64,000 nt of DNA from Enterococcus faecalis (GCF_029024925.1 NZ_CP118962.1:1024001-1088000); one strand, 5' to 3'; shown: positions 36,914 to 47,337, counted from the first letter of the stretch. Translations and numbers: made by a program. Notes: generated from the letters alone by a model not told the origin.

Positions 36914-37685
36914 GCAAAAAGGACTATCTGTTATTGCAATTCTAGTTTTTCTGTTTTTATTTTTACCATTATGTTTGATTGTGGTGACTTCTTTTGGAAC
37001 AGCCGCAGCGATTCAATTTCCGATTAAAGGATTTACTTTAGATTGGTACGCCAAAGCATTACAATCGGAAACGTTTATGGACAGTTTTAAGTTAAGCTTG
37101 TTGATTGGGGTATTAGCGACTGTTTTAGCATTAATAGTAGGGATTCCGGCTTCCTATGCGCTGGCACGTTATTCCGTTCGCGGGCGCAACTTTATTAAAA
37201 GCTTTTTCTTATCCCCAACTGTGATTCCAGGAATTGTGGTCGGGTATACGTTATTTCAATATATTGTTATTAAATTAGGTTTGCCTGTCTTTCAAGGATT
37301 ATTAATGGGGCATTTTTTAATTAGTTTGCCTTATATTATTCGAGTGGTTGGGTCAAGTATGGAACAACTAGATTATTCAATGGAAGAAGTAGCTTGGACA
37401 TTAGGTTGTACAAGATTGCGAGCTTTTATTCAAATTGTTTTACCCAATGTGTCTTCAGGAATTTTTGCAGCCTTTATGTTAGCATTTGTCAATTCGTTTA
37501 ACAATGTTCCTGTATCGATGTTTTTATCAGGTCCCGGTGTGACGATGCTGCCTACTTCTTTATTAAGTTATATGGAATACAATTATGATCCAACTGTTTC
37601 AGCAATTTCTGTATTGTTGATGCTACTAACAATGGGCTTAATGTTTTTAATTGAAAAAACGTTGGGACTAGCTTCCATTGCCTAA
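36906..37685 (+). CDS. ABC transporter permease (PotC type)
   Basis: A 259-residue permease with six helices. The EAA loop is EEVAWTLGCTRLRAFIQIVLPNVSSG. It forms the channel with the preceding permease. The start codon overlaps the end of that gene. Confidence 0.88.
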   Translation: MRKQKGLSVIAILVFLFLFLPLCLIVVTSFGTAAAIQFPIKGFTLDWYAKALQSETFMDSFKLSLLIGVLATVLALIVGIPASYALARYSVRGRNFIKSFFLSPTVIPGIVVGYTLFQYIVIKLGLPVFQGLLMGHFLISLPYIIRVVGSSMEQLDYSMEEVAWTLGCTRLRAFIQIVLPNVSSGIFAAFMLAFVNSFNNVPVSMFLSGPGVTMLPTSLLSYMEYNYDPTVSAISVLLMLLTMGLMFLIEKTLGLASIA

Positions 37686-37723
37686 AACATGGAAGAAGCA
37701 CGAGATAGAAAGAGGAGAAAATT

Positions 37724-38764
37724 TTGACTTTTGTGGATTTAAAAGATATTCGCGTCAGCTATGACGGAAAACAAGATATTTTAAAAGATTTAAATATTTC
37801 AATGGAAAAAGGAGAGTTAGTTTCTTTATTAGGACCGAGTGGTTGTGGTAAAACGACTACGTTAAGAGTGATTGCTGGATTAATTAAGCCAAACGACGGA
37901 CAGTTTTTCGTTGACCAAGAAGAACTAACAAAGGTTCCTGTCCATAAAAGAAACTTCGGGATGGTTTTTCAAAGCTATGCGTTATTTCCCCATTTAACGA
38001 TTGCAGAAAATGTCGCTTTTGGGCTGAAATTACGCAAAGAAAACAAACAAACCATGGACCAAAAAGTCACGGAAATGCTAAAAGTATGTGGTTTAGAAAG
38101 CTTGGGCGACCGTTATCCAAAACAATTATCTGGTGGTCAAAGACAGCGGGTTGCGCTAGCACGTGCTCTGATTATTGAACCTAAACTATTACTACTAGAT
38201 GAACCGTTGAGTAATTTAGATGCAAAATTGCGAGTGGCAATGCGGATTGAAATCAAACGGATTCAACAACAATTAGGCATTACGACAGTTTTTGTCACAC
38301 ATGACCAAGAAGAATGTTTTTCTATTTCAGATAAAGTGGCCATTATGAATAATGGCGTGATTGAACAATATGATTCACCAGAAACGATTTATCGTTTGCC
38401 TCGTACTAAGTTTGTTGCAGAATTTATCGGTTTTGAAAACTTTTTCTCTGTCGAAAAAATGGAAGCCGGTCATTATCGGACACAAACAAATCAAATAGTG
38501 AAAACGACTAATCCTGAACCAAATGTTACAACGACGGTGGCAACGATTCGTCCAGAGGACATTGAGATTGTTTCAGAAGCTGCTACTAATACTGTCGCAG
38601 GTACTGTCGCTGTCCGAACATTTTTAGGGAAAAGCTATCAATATGAAGTGGAAACAGCGTTAGGTACATTGCTGGTTAATGGAACAAGTGAACAGTTATA
38701 TGAAACAAACGAAACCATTCACTTGGCTTTTCCAGCTGAGAAATTAGTTATTTTAGAAAAATAA
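37724..38764 (+). CDS. ABC transporter ATP-binding protein (PotA type)
   Basis: A 346-residue ATPase. Walker A is GPSGCGKTT at about 37-45, the signature is LSGGQRQRVALARAL, Walker B is LLLLDEPLSNLD, and the H-loop is VTHDQEE. A C-terminal TOBE-like regulatory domain covers about 235-346. TTG start with AAGAGGAGAAA upstream. It energises the two permeases encoded just before it. Confidence 0.9.
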   Translation: MTFVDLKDIRVSYDGKQDILKDLNISMEKGELVSLLGPSGCGKTTTLRVIAGLIKPNDGQFFVDQEELTKVPVHKRNFGMVFQSYALFPHLTIAENVAFGLKLRKENKQTMDQKVTEMLKVCGLESLGDRYPKQLSGGQRQRVALARALIIEPKLLLLDEPLSNLDAKLRVAMRIEIKRIQQQLGITTVFVTHDQEECFSISDKVAIMNNGVIEQYDSPETIYRLPRTKFVAEFIGFENFFSVEKMEAGHYRTQTNQIVKTTNPEPNVTTTVATIRPEDIEIVSEAATNTVAGTVAVRTFLGKSYQYEVETALGTLLVNGTSEQLYETNETIHLAFPAEKLVILEK

Positions 38765-38790
38765 AAACCATTTTGGAGGAAGATTTAAAA

Positions 38791-39855
38791 ATGAAAAAAC
38801 GCGTAATTTTAGGGACATTAGTCGCTGCAACGTTATTAATGACTGCTTGTGGAAACAGCGAAGCAACTACGAAAAGCGAGAGCAAAGGTGGAAGTAATGC
38901 TTTAGTCGTTTCAACTTTCGGATTAAGTGAAGATATTGTCAAAAAAGACATCATCGCTCCATTTGAAAAAGAGAATGAAGCGAAAGTTACCTTAGAAGTA
39001 GGCAATAGCGCAGACCGCTTTACGAAATTAAAAAATAATCCCAATGCGGGAATTGATGTCATTGAATTAGCACAAGCAAATGCAGCACAAGGTGGAAAAG
39101 AAGGGTTATTTGAAAAAATTACAGAAAAAGAAGTACCTAATTTAAGTCAGTTAACGCCGGGAGCAAAAGAGGTTTTTGAAAGTGGTGCTGGCGTACCAAT
39201 CGCTGTAAACAGTATCGGGATTGTTTACAACAAAGAAAAATTAGGCAAAGAAATTAAGAACTGGGATGACTTATGGTCAGCTGATTTGAAAGGTAAAATT
39301 TCTGTTCCAGACGTTGCCACGACGGCAGGTCCTTTAATGTTATACGTTGCTAGTGAACATGCTGGTCAAGATATTACAAAAGATAACGGGAAGGCCGCTT
39401 TTGAAGCGATGAAAGAATTAAAACCAAACGTTGTTAAAACGTATTCAAAATCGTCAGACTTAGCTAATATGTTCCAATCTGGTGAAATTGAAGCAGCTGT
39501 GGTTGCTGATTTTGCGGTTGATATTATTCAAGGCGCAGCAGAAAACGTGACGTATGTCGTCCCAGAAAGCGGCACGTATGCCAACTATAATACAGTCAAT
39601 ATTCCTAAAAAAGCACAAAACAAAGAAACCGCCTTTAAATTTGTTAACGCACGGATTAGTGAAGAATCACAAAAGGCCAAAGCGATTTCATTAAATGAAG
39701 GACCTACAAATCAACAAGTAACGCTAAGCGAAAAAGAAGCGAAAAATAAAACATATGGTGCCATTGCCGAACGTGCCAAAACAGTCGATTTTAATTTTAT
39801 TAATAGTCAACTAGCGGATTGGATTGATCAATGGAACCGGACGATGAATCAATAG
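38791..39855 (+). CDS. ABC transporter substrate-binding lipoprotein (PotD-like)
   Basis: A 354-residue lipoprotein. Signal peptide with lipobox LMTAC (Cys near residue 19). The mature part is a type II periplasmic-binding fold: [46 protein letters not shown], and a hinge and second lobe to [14 protein letters not shown] 38791 follows TTGGAGGAAGAT. It delivers the ligand to the permeases; ligand-pocket residues cannot be assigned from sequence alone. Confidence 0.88.
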   Translation: MKKRVILGTLVAATLLMTACGNSEATTKSESKGGSNALVVSTFGLSEDIVKKDIIAPFEKENEAKVTLEVGNSADRFTKLKNNPNAGIDVIELAQANAAQGGKEGLFEKITEKEVPNLSQLTPGAKEVFESGAGVPIAVNSIGIVYNKEKLGKEIKNWDDLWSADLKGKISVPDVATTAGPLMLYVASEHAGQDITKDNGKAAFEAMKELKPNVVKTYSKSSDLANMFQSGEIEAAVVADFAVDIIQGAAENVTYVVPESGTYANYNTVNIPKKAQNKETAFKFVNARISEESQKAKAISLNEGPTNQQVTLSEKEAKNKTYGAIAERAKTVDFNFINSQLADWIDQWNRTMNQ

Positions 39856-39875
39856 TTTTAGAAAAGAGGGACAAA

Positions 39876-41615
39876 ATGAACGTCGATGTATTACTAAAAA
39901 ATGTGTGGCTGTATCAAACAGTCACTCAAACATTCGTTCAACGAAATGTTGCGATTAAAAATGATAAATTTTATTACATTTATGAAGAAGAGAACGTCAA
40001 TTTGCAGCCCAAAAAAACAATTAATGCCGAGAATCAATGGATGATTCCCGGCTTAATTGATGCACACATGCATATTGAAAGTTCCATGACGACACCTACT
40101 ATTTTTTCTAAAGCAGTAGTGCGTTACGGTGTGACAACGGTGATTGCCGATGCCCATGAAATGGCTAACGTATTTGGCTTAGAAGGCTTAAAAGCTTTTA
40201 TGGCCGCTGAAACAGAACTAGATATCTTTCACGCAATTCCTTCCTCGGTTCCTTCGACCACTCCCGAATTAGAAACAACTGGTGGGATTATCGGCTTAGC
40301 AGAAGTAGCAGAATTACTCAAAGAGCCAAAAGTGATTTGTTTAGGGGAAGCCATGAATTTTAAAGGGATTTCCTATGAGCCAGATTCTTTAATTCGTCAA
40401 ATTATCGATTTGTGTCAAAAACAACGACCAACCATGCCTTTAGAAGGCCACTGTCCTAAAATCGAAGATCAAGAGTTAGCAGATTTTCTATATAGTGGTA
40501 TCACTTCAGATCATACCCATCAATTTCCTAAAACGTTAAAAGAAAAAATTGAAGCGGGCGTCTTTATTCAATTTCAAAATAAATCAATCACTCCTGAAAA
40601 CATTCAGGTGATAGTAGACAATGACTTCTACAATTATGCAAGTATTATCACGGATGACGTGATGGCTGATGATTTGCTAAAAGGTCATCTAAATGAAAAT
40701 GTCAAAAAAGCCGTTCAAGCAGGGTTGCCTATCGAAAAAGCCATTTATATGGCAACTTATACGCCGGCCAAACGAATGGGTCTCCATGATCGTGGCGAAA
40801 TTGCACCTGGTAAAAAAGCTGACTTTTTGTTATTAAATGACTTAGAAAGTTTTGATATTAATACGGTTTATAAATCTGGAAAGGTCGTTTTTGAAAAAGG
40901 CGAGCCCTTCCATTATCCAGAAAAAATCGAAGAGTTTCCAGCCACTTATCAACAAACCATCCAATGTAAAAGGTTAACAGAAGAAGATTTACTTTTAAAG
41001 GTGGCTACAACAAAAGAAACAGTTCGTTGTAATGTGATTCAAAAACAAGAAATTGGCACATTTACAGAGCGAATTACAAAAGAAATTCCTGTTGAAAATG
41101 GATTGTTGCAATGGCAAAAAGCCAACTGTGCCTTATTAATTGTGATGGAACGTTACGGAAAAAATGGTAATATTTCTTTTTCTTTAATGGATCAACCCCT
41201 TTCCGAGAAAGGAGCCATTGCGACAACCTGGGCCCATGATCATCATAATTTAATGGTGATGGGTAATACGATTGAGGATATTCTGTTAGCGCAGAATGAA
41301 TTATTAGCGATGCAAGGCGGCTATTTGGTTGCTTCGGATCAGCAAGTGATGGCAACTTGTCCTTTACCAATTGGTGGGATTTTATCGCAAGCACCGATTG
41401 AACAATTAGGCGCTTCTTTACAAAAAGTTCGACAAGCTATGCAAGCGTTAGGCTATCAAAATATGAATGAAATCATGTCCTTTTCCACACTATCATTGCC
41501 TGTCTCGCCAGCCATTAAAGTGACAGATTTTGGGATGATGGATACGAAGTCACAACGTTTCTATCCATTAGTTTTTCCAGAGGATGGAGTTCTTTTGCAT
41601 GAAAACACTCATTAA
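39876..41615 (+). CDS. ade: Adenine deaminase
   Basis: A 579-residue amidohydrolase-fold enzyme that deaminates adenine to hypoxanthine. [14 protein letters not shown] gives the first metal ligands, and the [11 protein letters not shown] and EGHCPK segments give further ones. The C-terminal adenine deaminase domain contains [15 protein letters not shown]. Length fits Bacillus AdeC. ATG 39876 is used, with AAAAGAGGGAC upstream. It is downstream of the ABC genes, in the same direction and only 20 bases away, which ties the transporter to purine salvage. Confidence 0.92.
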   Translation: MNVDVLLKNVWLYQTVTQTFVQRNVAIKNDKFYYIYEEENVNLQPKKTINAENQWMIPGLIDAHMHIESSMTTPTIFSKAVVRYGVTTVIADAHEMANVFGLEGLKAFMAAETELDIFHAIPSSVPSTTPELETTGGIIGLAEVAELLKEPKVICLGEAMNFKGISYEPDSLIRQIIDLCQKQRPTMPLEGHCPKIEDQELADFLYSGITSDHTHQFPKTLKEKIEAGVFIQFQNKSITPENIQVIVDNDFYNYASIITDDVMADDLLKGHLNENVKKAVQAGLPIEKAIYMATYTPAKRMGLHDRGEIAPGKKADFLLLNDLESFDINTVYKSGKVVFEKGEPFHYPEKIEEFPATYQQTIQCKRLTEEDLLLKVATTKETVRCNVIQKQEIGTFTERITKEIPVENGLLQWQKANCALLIVMERYGKNGNISFSLMDQPLSEKGAIATTWAHDHHNLMVMGNTIEDILLAQNELLAMQGGYLVASDQQVMATCPLPIGGILSQAPIEQLGASLQKVRQAMQALGYQNMNEIMSFSTLSLPVSPAIKVTDFGMMDTKSQRFYPLVFPEDGVLLHENTH

Positions 41616-42927
41616 AAATGTGCATATACTAACAATGGATGAGCAATTTTCAGAAATCAAAGCCGGCTATTTAGTGATTGAAGAAGACACAATTGTGGAA
41701 TTAGCACCAATGACCACACTTGATGAAAAGCGAATGGCTGCAAATCAAGTAATCGATGGTCAAAATGGAATTTTAATGCCTGGGATGATTAACACCCATA
41801 CCCATGTAGGCATGATTCCGTTTCGTTCGTTAGGAGACGATGTGCCAGATCGACTCCGGCGTTTTCTTTTTCCATTAGAACAATTCATGACAAAAGAATT
41901 AGTAGGATGCAGTAGTGATTATGCAATTGCCGAAATGTTACTGAGTGGTATTACGAGCTTTTGTGATATGTATTATTTTGAAGATGAAATTGCTAAAAGT
42001 TGTGAAAAAATGAGTGTTCGTGCTTTGCTCGGAGAGACGATCATTGATATGCCCACTTGTGATAGTCCGGAGCCTTCAGGCGGTCTTTTTTACGCGGAAA
42101 CCTTTATTCGCAAGTGGCAAGGCCATCCGTTGATTACGCCTATACTTGCGCCACATGCACCGAATACCAACTCACCAGAAGTGTTGGCAAAAATTATTGA
42201 ACTTAGTCGGCGATACCAAGTTCCTGTGACCATGCACGTTGCTGAAATGACTTATGAAATGGCTGAGTTTGAAAAAGCCTATCAAAAAACACCAATTGCT
42301 TTCTTAGAAGAACTGGGTTATTTGAGCGAGCCGTTTATTTTAGCGCATTGTATTTTGGCAACAGATGAAGATCTTGCGAGTTTAGCTGCGACTAATGGAA
42401 AAGCGCGTGTCGCTCATTGTATCGGTGCGAATACTAAATCAGCCAAAGGCGTAGCGCCGATTAAGCAAATGCTTGATCAAGGGATTATTGTCGGTTTAGG
42501 CACGGATGGACCTAGTAGTGGGAATACATTAGATTTATTCACCCAAATGCGCATGGTTGCGAATTTTCATAAGACAGCACACCAAGATCGCTCCTTGTTT
42601 CCTGCGAAAGAAATTGTTTATCTGGCAACGATGGGGGGCGCTAAAACATTAGGTTTGGCGGAGCAAGTCGGCTCATTGGAAGTGGGCAAAAAAGCGGATA
42701 TAACATTAATTGAAACGCAATCAGTTAATATGTTTCCGATTTTTGATGCCTATTCAGCGTTGGTTTATTCAGCAAATGCTAGCAATGTTGAAGCCGTTTG
42801 GGTGAACGGTCAACAGTTAGTTGCCAATAAAGAATTACAACAAGCTAATCTCAAAGAAATCAAGGAAAAATTATATCAGGCCATGAATACGTTTGTGAAA
42901 GAAGCTAAAAAAAGAGCTGCTCTCTAA
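41599..42927 (+). CDS. TRZ/ATZ-type amidohydrolase, MTA/SAH or purine deaminase-like
   Basis: A 442-residue metal-dependent amidohydrolase of the MtaD/SsnA/guanine-deaminase group. The metal motif is [24 protein letters not shown] and [12 protein letters not shown] carry further His ligands, and [14 protein letters not shown] carries the catalytic Asp. Candidate substrates are 5-methylthioadenosine, S-adenosylhomocysteine or another aminopurine. It overlaps ade by 17 bases. ATG 41599 follows GGATGGAG. The exact substrate is unproven, but pairing with ade supports a purine. Confidence 0.85.
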   Translation: MKTLIKNVHILTMDEQFSEIKAGYLVIEEDTIVELAPMTTLDEKRMAANQVIDGQNGILMPGMINTHTHVGMIPFRSLGDDVPDRLRRFLFPLEQFMTKELVGCSSDYAIAEMLLSGITSFCDMYYFEDEIAKSCEKMSVRALLGETIIDMPTCDSPEPSGGLFYAETFIRKWQGHPLITPILAPHAPNTNSPEVLAKIIELSRRYQVPVTMHVAEMTYEMAEFEKAYQKTPIAFLEELGYLSEPFILAHCILATDEDLASLAATNGKARVAHCIGANTKSAKGVAPIKQMLDQGIIVGLGTDGPSSGNTLDLFTQMRMVANFHKTAHQDRSLFPAKEIVYLATMGGAKTLGLAEQVGSLEVGKKADITLIETQSVNMFPIFDAYSALVYSANASNVEAVWVNGQQLVANKELQQANLKEIKEKLYQAMNTFVKEAKKRAAL

Positions 42928-43003
42928 ACAAAGCAAGTATGACGTATCGGATTGATTAAATAACGCTGAATTGACGTTTAGTGATTCAGGTTCTAATAGA
43001 GCT

Positions 43004-43044
43004 CAGACAAACTTTTAATGAAAGAGTTGTCTGTGTTCTTTTTT
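43004..43044 (+). terminator. Terminator of the transporter-deaminase operon
   Basis: CAGACAA-CTTT pairs with AAAG-TTGTCTG with a small internal bulge, followed by TGTTCTTTTTT. Confidence 0.7.
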
Positions 43045-43132
43045 GTTATAAACATTTTTCTTTTTCTATATATATTTTTAAGGTAAGTTGTATTATAGTA
43101 AGTTTGAGAAGATGAGAATGAGAGGAAAAGCA

Positions 43133-44002
43133 ATGAATATACAACGGTTTATAGAAAAACGCAAAGCACGTGGTTTGTCGCAAAGTGAATTAGCTAAAGG
43201 GATTTGTACGCAAGTTACGGTTAGTCGCTTTGAAAAGAATGGTCAAGTCCCAACTTTAAAAATATTGATCCAACTATGTAATCGTTTAGAGCTACCTTTG
43301 GGGGAACTCTTCCCGCGCGTAGGGATTAAACAACCTGAAATTCTTGAAAAAATGGAAGAAGCAGAATTCTTCTTGATTACCAGCGAACATGACCAATTGC
43401 AAACAATTTTAAAAAATATTCCTTTTGATGAAATCAAAGATTCCCAACTGTTATTAGAATATTATTATTTACAAGGCTTTGTCATGATTTTTCAAAATGC
43501 TTCGTTGATGGATTGCTTATTTACCTTTGAAAAACTTCTGTTTGAAGAGCAAAAATACACGAGCGATATTTACCGTTTGTTAGCTTTTACTGGAATTGGC
43601 ATGGCCTATGCCAAAGAAGGCGAAATTGAGAAAGCGGAATTTTATTTCAATAAGGTCTTCAAGGAAATATATCTTTATACTATTCAATCAATGGAAGATA
43701 CTTGGCGAGTATTAAATGTTGTCTTTCACTGTGGTGTTTTTTATGCAGAAAAAGGCGATTTAGAAACAAGTGATGCTTTGTTAGAGTATGCGATTTCCAT
43801 CTGTTCTGATAATCACGTCACATATTACTTGGCAAGAGCAGCTTTCCAACTTGCGAAAAATGCCTTAGCTGAAGAAAAGCCGCAAGAGCAAATTTTAGAA
43901 CTACTACAAGATGCCCGCGCGTATGCAAAAATCAATAAAAACCGCATCTTGTTGGAAGCAATTCAAACATTGAAAGAAACAATTTTATCTAAGAATAATT
44001 AG
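43133..44002 (+). CDS. XRE-family regulator with TPR domain
   Basis: A 289-residue regulator. The helix-turn-helix (about 1-62) contains RGLSQSELAKGICTQVTVSRFEK, strikingly like the regulator at 22186. Helical TPR-like repeats follow, such as EKAEFYFNKVFKEIY and ETSDALLEYAISI. The start is ATG 43133 with GAGAGGAAAAGCA upstream. Unlike the first regulator it has no visible small peptide gene next to it. It lies just before the apbE operon, which it may control. Confidence 0.82.
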   Translation: MNIQRFIEKRKARGLSQSELAKGICTQVTVSRFEKNGQVPTLKILIQLCNRLELPLGELFPRVGIKQPEILEKMEEAEFFLITSEHDQLQTILKNIPFDEIKDSQLLLEYYYLQGFVMIFQNASLMDCLFTFEKLLFEEQKYTSDIYRLLAFTGIGMAYAKEGEIEKAEFYFNKVFKEIYLYTIQSMEDTWRVLNVVFHCGVFYAEKGDLETSDALLEYAISICSDNHVTYYLARAAFQLAKNALAEEKPQEQILELLQDARAYAKINKNRILLEAIQTLKETILSKNN

Positions 44003-44077
44003 TTTATATAGAAAATTATATATTTATTTTCAAAATATAATAAAAAAAGCGTTTTTTAAAAGAGTTCAAGACATGTT

Positions 44078-44114
44078 ACGACCTTAAATGAAAATTTTAA
44101 GGTCGTTATTTTAT
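44078..44114 (+). terminator. Terminator after the second TPR regulator
   Basis: ACGACCTTAAA and TTTAAGGTCGT form a perfect stem followed by TATTTTAT. Confidence 0.75.
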
Positions 44115-44164
44115 ATAAAAAAATATATAAACGACTTGACTGGCATCAAATAAAGGCGTATGAT
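44110..44164 (+). promoter_or_regulatory. apbE promoter with upstream inverted repeat
   Basis: TTGACT (44136-44141), a 17-base spacer and TATGAT (44159-44164) form a strong promoter. Directly upstream, TTTATATA and TATATAAA flank six A (about 44110-44131), an inverted repeat that could be an operator for the TPR regulator encoded just before. Confidence 0.65.
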
Positions 44165-44221
44165 TCATTTGTGAATAAATGTGAAATAAAACACAATCTT
44201 TCGTGGAGAGGAAGTCTTGAG

Positions 44222-45157
44222 GTGCAACAAAGTCAAACTATTTATTTGATGGGCACAGTAATAGATGTATTTGTAGACCATGAAGAACCTGAAAAAATTC
44301 TAGAAGAAGTGCATCAACGATTGATCACTTATGAACAACGATTTAGTGCAAATGATTCCACTTCGGAACTGATGGCTGTCAATCAACAAGCTGGGCAAAA
44401 ACCAGTCAGCGTTCATCCAGAGTTGTATCAATTAATTGCATTAGGGAAAAAACATAGTTGTGATCCAGCTAGTCATTTGAATGTTACCATTGGCCCGTTA
44501 GTTCAAACATGGCGAATCGGTTTTAAAGATGCCCGTGTCCCGTCAGAAGAGGAAATTAAAGCCTGTTTGAAAAAAATTAATCCAGAAAAGATTCACTTAA
44601 ATCCCTTAAAACAAACGGTTTTTTTGGAAGAAGAAGGAATGAAATTAGATCTGGGGGCTTTAGCAAAAGGCTATATCGCTGATTTACTAATTGCCTATTT
44701 GAAAGAAGTCCATGTGACGTCTACTTTGATTAATCTGGGCGGCAATATTGTGACATTGGGGCCCTCTACGCATCAAAACAAAAAATGGCGAATTGGTATT
44801 CGCAATCCGCAAAAATCCAGAGAAACAATCAGCTTACTTGTCGAAGTGGCTAATCAATCGGTTGTGACGTCGGGCATTTATGAAAGAAGTTTAACCGAAG
44901 CTGGGCGAGTCTATCACCATTTGTTGGATCCGACAACCGGTTACCCATTGGAAACTGAAATGGCCAGCCTTACAATTATCTCGGATGCTTCAGTGGATGG
45001 TGAGATTTGGACAACGCGTTTATTTGGCTATCCAATTCCAGAAGCGCTTGAAATCCTCAATCAACTAGATGGGATTGAAGGAGTCATCATTACACAAGAC
45101 CAGCAAATTTTATATAGCAGCGGGTTAGCAGATACTCTTCACATTATCCATTCATAG
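44222..45157 (+). CDS. apbE: FAD:protein FMN transferase (ApbE), apparently cytosolic
   Basis: About 311 residues. The ApbE fold is recognisable from MGTVIDVFV, SHLNVTIGPLVQTWRIG, LDLGALAKGYIAD, LINLGGNIVTLG, VVTSGIYER and HHLLDPTTGYP. The enzyme transfers FMN from FAD to Ser/Thr in DxxSGA(T/S)-like sites. It has no signal peptide or lipobox, so it should act in the cytosol. GTG 44222 is preferred (GAGAGGAAG lies 9 bases upstream); an in-frame GTG at 44171 is a weaker alternative. A downstream gene in the operon ends in matching target motifs. Confidence 0.9.
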   Translation: MQQSQTIYLMGTVIDVFVDHEEPEKILEEVHQRLITYEQRFSANDSTSELMAVNQQAGQKPVSVHPELYQLIALGKKHSCDPASHLNVTIGPLVQTWRIGFKDARVPSEEEIKACLKKINPEKIHLNPLKQTVFLEEEGMKLDLGALAKGYIADLLIAYLKEVHVTSTLINLGGNIVTLGPSTHQNKKWRIGIRNPQKSRETISLLVEVANQSVVTSGIYERSLTEAGRVYHHLLDPTTGYPLETEMASLTIISDASVDGEIWTTRLFGYPIPEALEILNQLDGIEGVIITQDQQILYSSGLADTLHIIHS

Positions 45158-45183
45158 AACCGAAAAAGAAAGGACAGCTCATT

Positions 45184-45792
45184 ATGAAAAAAATTATCGG
45201 CTTAGTAGGAACGAACTCAGAGCAATCAACCAATCGTCAACTTTTGCAATTTATGCAACACTATTTTGCGCAGGAGGCTGATATTGAACTAGTTGAAATT
45301 GTTGACTTTCCTATGTTTAACAAGCCAGAAGACAAAGTTTTGCCAGAAATAGTTAAAACGGTTGCTGAAAAAATTGAAGCAGCAGATGGCGTCATTATCA
45401 GTACGCCTGAATATGACCATGCGGTGCCGGCTTCTTTGATGAATGCCCTAAGTTGGTTATCTTACGGGATTTTTCCGTTTGTTGATAAACCAGTTATGAT
45501 TACTGGTGCATCCTATGGCACGTTAGGTTCCTCTAGAGCACAAGCACATCTACGTCAAATTTTAGATGCTCCTGAATTGAAAGCACGAATTATGCCAAGC
45601 TCTGAATTTCTATTAGCGCATTCCTTACAAGCTTTTGATGAAAACAATGCGTTAAAAGATTCAGAACAAATAGATAAACTAGCTGGTTTGTTTGCAGATT
45701 TTTGTGTATTTATTGAAATTACAGAACAGCTGAAACATGCGCATGCGCAAAATAAAAAAGAAGCAGAAAATTTCTCATGGGAAACGATTTAA
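45184..45792 (+). CDS. NADPH-dependent FMN reductase-family protein
   Basis: A 202-residue flavodoxin-like protein. GLVGTNSEQSTNRQLL is the phosphate-binding loop. The flavin-contact segment STPEYDHAVPASLMNALSWL is conserved in the azoreductase/chromate-reductase group. It lacks the flavinylation-like tail of its neighbour. It follows apbE by 26 bases with AAAGGACAG upstream. It probably supplies electrons from NAD(P)H. Confidence 0.87.
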   Translation: MKKIIGLVGTNSEQSTNRQLLQFMQHYFAQEADIELVEIVDFPMFNKPEDKVLPEIVKTVAEKIEAADGVIISTPEYDHAVPASLMNALSWLSYGIFPFVDKPVMITGASYGTLGSSRAQAHLRQILDAPELKARIMPSSEFLLAHSLQAFDENNALKDSEQIDKLAGLFADFCVFIEITEQLKHAHAQNKKEAENFSWETI

Positions 45793-45810
45793 CGAAATGG
45801 AGTGAATAAA

Positions 45811-47067
45811 ATGAAATTAATTGGGATCGTCGGATCAAACGCTGATTCTTCTTATAATCGGTTACTACTGCAATATATTGGCAAAGAGTTTTATAAAATG
45901 TTCGACTTGGAAATTTTAGAAATTAAAGATATTCCAATGTTTAATCAAAGTAAGGATCAAACGAACAGTGTCTTGATTCAGAATATGAATCGCAAAATTT
46001 TACAAGCAGACGGCGTAATTATTGCGACGCCCGAACATAACCATACCATTCCTGCCGGTTTGAAAAGTGTGTTAGAATGGTTATCTTTCAAAATTCATCC
46101 GCTGGAAAATAAACCAGTAATGATTGTTGGTTGCTCTTATTATGATCAAGGAACCTCGCGTGCGCAATTACATCTCCGTCAAATTCTTGATGCACCTGGT
46201 GTCAATGCAATCGTGATGCCTGGAAACGAGTTTTTATTAGGAAAAGCGAAAGAAGCATTTGATGAAAACGGCAACTTAATTGCGGAGGGAACACGTCAAT
46301 TTTTAGAAAGCACATTACAAAAATTCGTGGAATTCATTGATGTGATTTCAAAATTAGAAGGGGCTAAGCCAAAAGACTTACCTGAGGATTTACATGCAAA
46401 AGGAACCATTGAAACAACGATCGAAGGGGTTGATATGGCAGCAGATGATTGGGTAGAACAAGCAGCAGAAGCGGTTCAGGCTGTGGAAGGCGACACATAT
46501 GTAAAATTAGATCGAGGCATTTTAACCGTAGATCAGCTAAATTATTTCTTAAAATCAATGCCAATGGAATTGACTTATGCAGACAGTAACAATCAATTTT
46601 TATATTACAATAAAAAAATGGCTGCTGAAGAAATGTTTGCTAAACGGCAACCAGGACAAGTTGGTAATCCATTAGCGAATTGCCATCCGCCAAAAGCATT
46701 GAAAAATGTAGAATGGGTGATTCAACAATTACGGTCAGGAAAAACAGATGCTATTCGCGTTCATGTTCCAATGCACGGACCAGATACCTATGTAGTGCAT
46801 AATTATCAAGCGATGTATGATGATAATGGAAATTACGCGGGAATTAATGAGTATATTTTAGACTTTAAACCAATTGTTGATTGGTATTTAAAACAAACTG
46901 GGCAAGAATTAGTCGGTGGAAAAAACGTCGATGCAGTCAGTGGTGCCTCCAAAAAAGAAGCGCCAGAAACGGCAGATAGTGTATCAAGTGCATCAGTCCA
47001 TGAAGAAGAGTCAGCGACCGAAAAGCCAACAGTTGACAGCGTTTCTAGCGCTTCAATTAAAGAGTAA
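45811..47067 (+). CDS. NADPH-dependent FMN reductase fused to a PAS-like domain and a triple flavinylation-like tail
   Basis: A 418-residue three-part protein. Residues 1-190 form a flavodoxin-like reductase ([36 protein letters not shown]), paralogous to the upstream gene. Residues about 225-365 form a PAS-like domain with [27 protein letters not shown] and [18 protein letters not shown]. Residues 366-418 form an acidic linker tail with three motifs: DAVSGAS (374-380), DSVSSAS (389-395) and DSVSSAS (409-415). These fit the ApbE target consensus, and apbE is two genes upstream. ATG 45811 follows TGGAGTG. There is no signal peptide, so all acts in the cytosol. Confidence 0.87.
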   Translation: MKLIGIVGSNADSSYNRLLLQYIGKEFYKMFDLEILEIKDIPMFNQSKDQTNSVLIQNMNRKILQADGVIIATPEHNHTIPAGLKSVLEWLSFKIHPLENKPVMIVGCSYYDQGTSRAQLHLRQILDAPGVNAIVMPGNEFLLGKAKEAFDENGNLIAEGTRQFLESTLQKFVEFIDVISKLEGAKPKDLPEDLHAKGTIETTIEGVDMAADDWVEQAAEAVQAVEGDTYVKLDRGILTVDQLNYFLKSMPMELTYADSNNQFLYYNKKMAAEEMFAKRQPGQVGNPLANCHPPKALKNVEWVIQQLRSGKTDAIRVHVPMHGPDTYVVHNYQAMYDDNGNYAGINEYILDFKPIVDWYLKQTGQELVGGKNVDAVSGASKKEAPETADSVSSASVHEEESATEKPTVDSVSSASIKE

Positions 47068-47299
47068 AATAACAGCAAAAAATAGCGGCAACAAGTAGTC
47101 ATACTGTATTCAGATTAGCAATGCCAAATGAGGACTTTTATTGACAGAAGCTGATACTTAAAAGAGTAAGAACTTTATAGGAAGATAGTATAGAAGACGA
47201 ACCAAAAGTTTCAATCATTTTTGACGAATAGGCTAGAAAAGAAACAGAAAATTAGTCAAACAAATCAGCTTTTCTTTAAATTTAAAGTAAAAAAATAAC
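47068..47299. other. Gap before the apbE-operon terminator
   Basis: Most of the 411-base gap between the flavinylated-tail reductase and the Mga-like gene. I see no open frame with a ribosome site, no promoter of good quality and no structure in this part. The only clear element of the gap is the terminator at 47300. Confidence 0.5.
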
Positions 47300-47337
47300 A
47301 AAAAAAGCCTCCTTGGTGACGCAAGGGGGCTTTTTTT
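47300..47337 (+). terminator. Terminator, probably of the apbE operon
   Basis: AAAAAAAGCC-CCTTG pairs with CAAGG-GGCTTTTTTT. It lies 230 bases after the last operon gene, giving a long 3' untranslated region. Confidence 0.8.

Noticed and set aside
42928-44221. A pheromone gene next to the second TPR regulator
   Set aside because: Both flanks were read on both strands. No short frame preceded by a purine-rich ribosome site was found.
46364-46564. Minus-strand Leu/Pro-rich frame in the reductase gene
   Set aside because: It is a shadow of the PAS-linker coding sequence; composition is that of a reversed acidic, Gln-rich reading frame.
47140-47180. Promoter at TTGACA near 47142
   Set aside because: No -10 box lies at an acceptable spacing, and no gene follows before the terminator at 47300.
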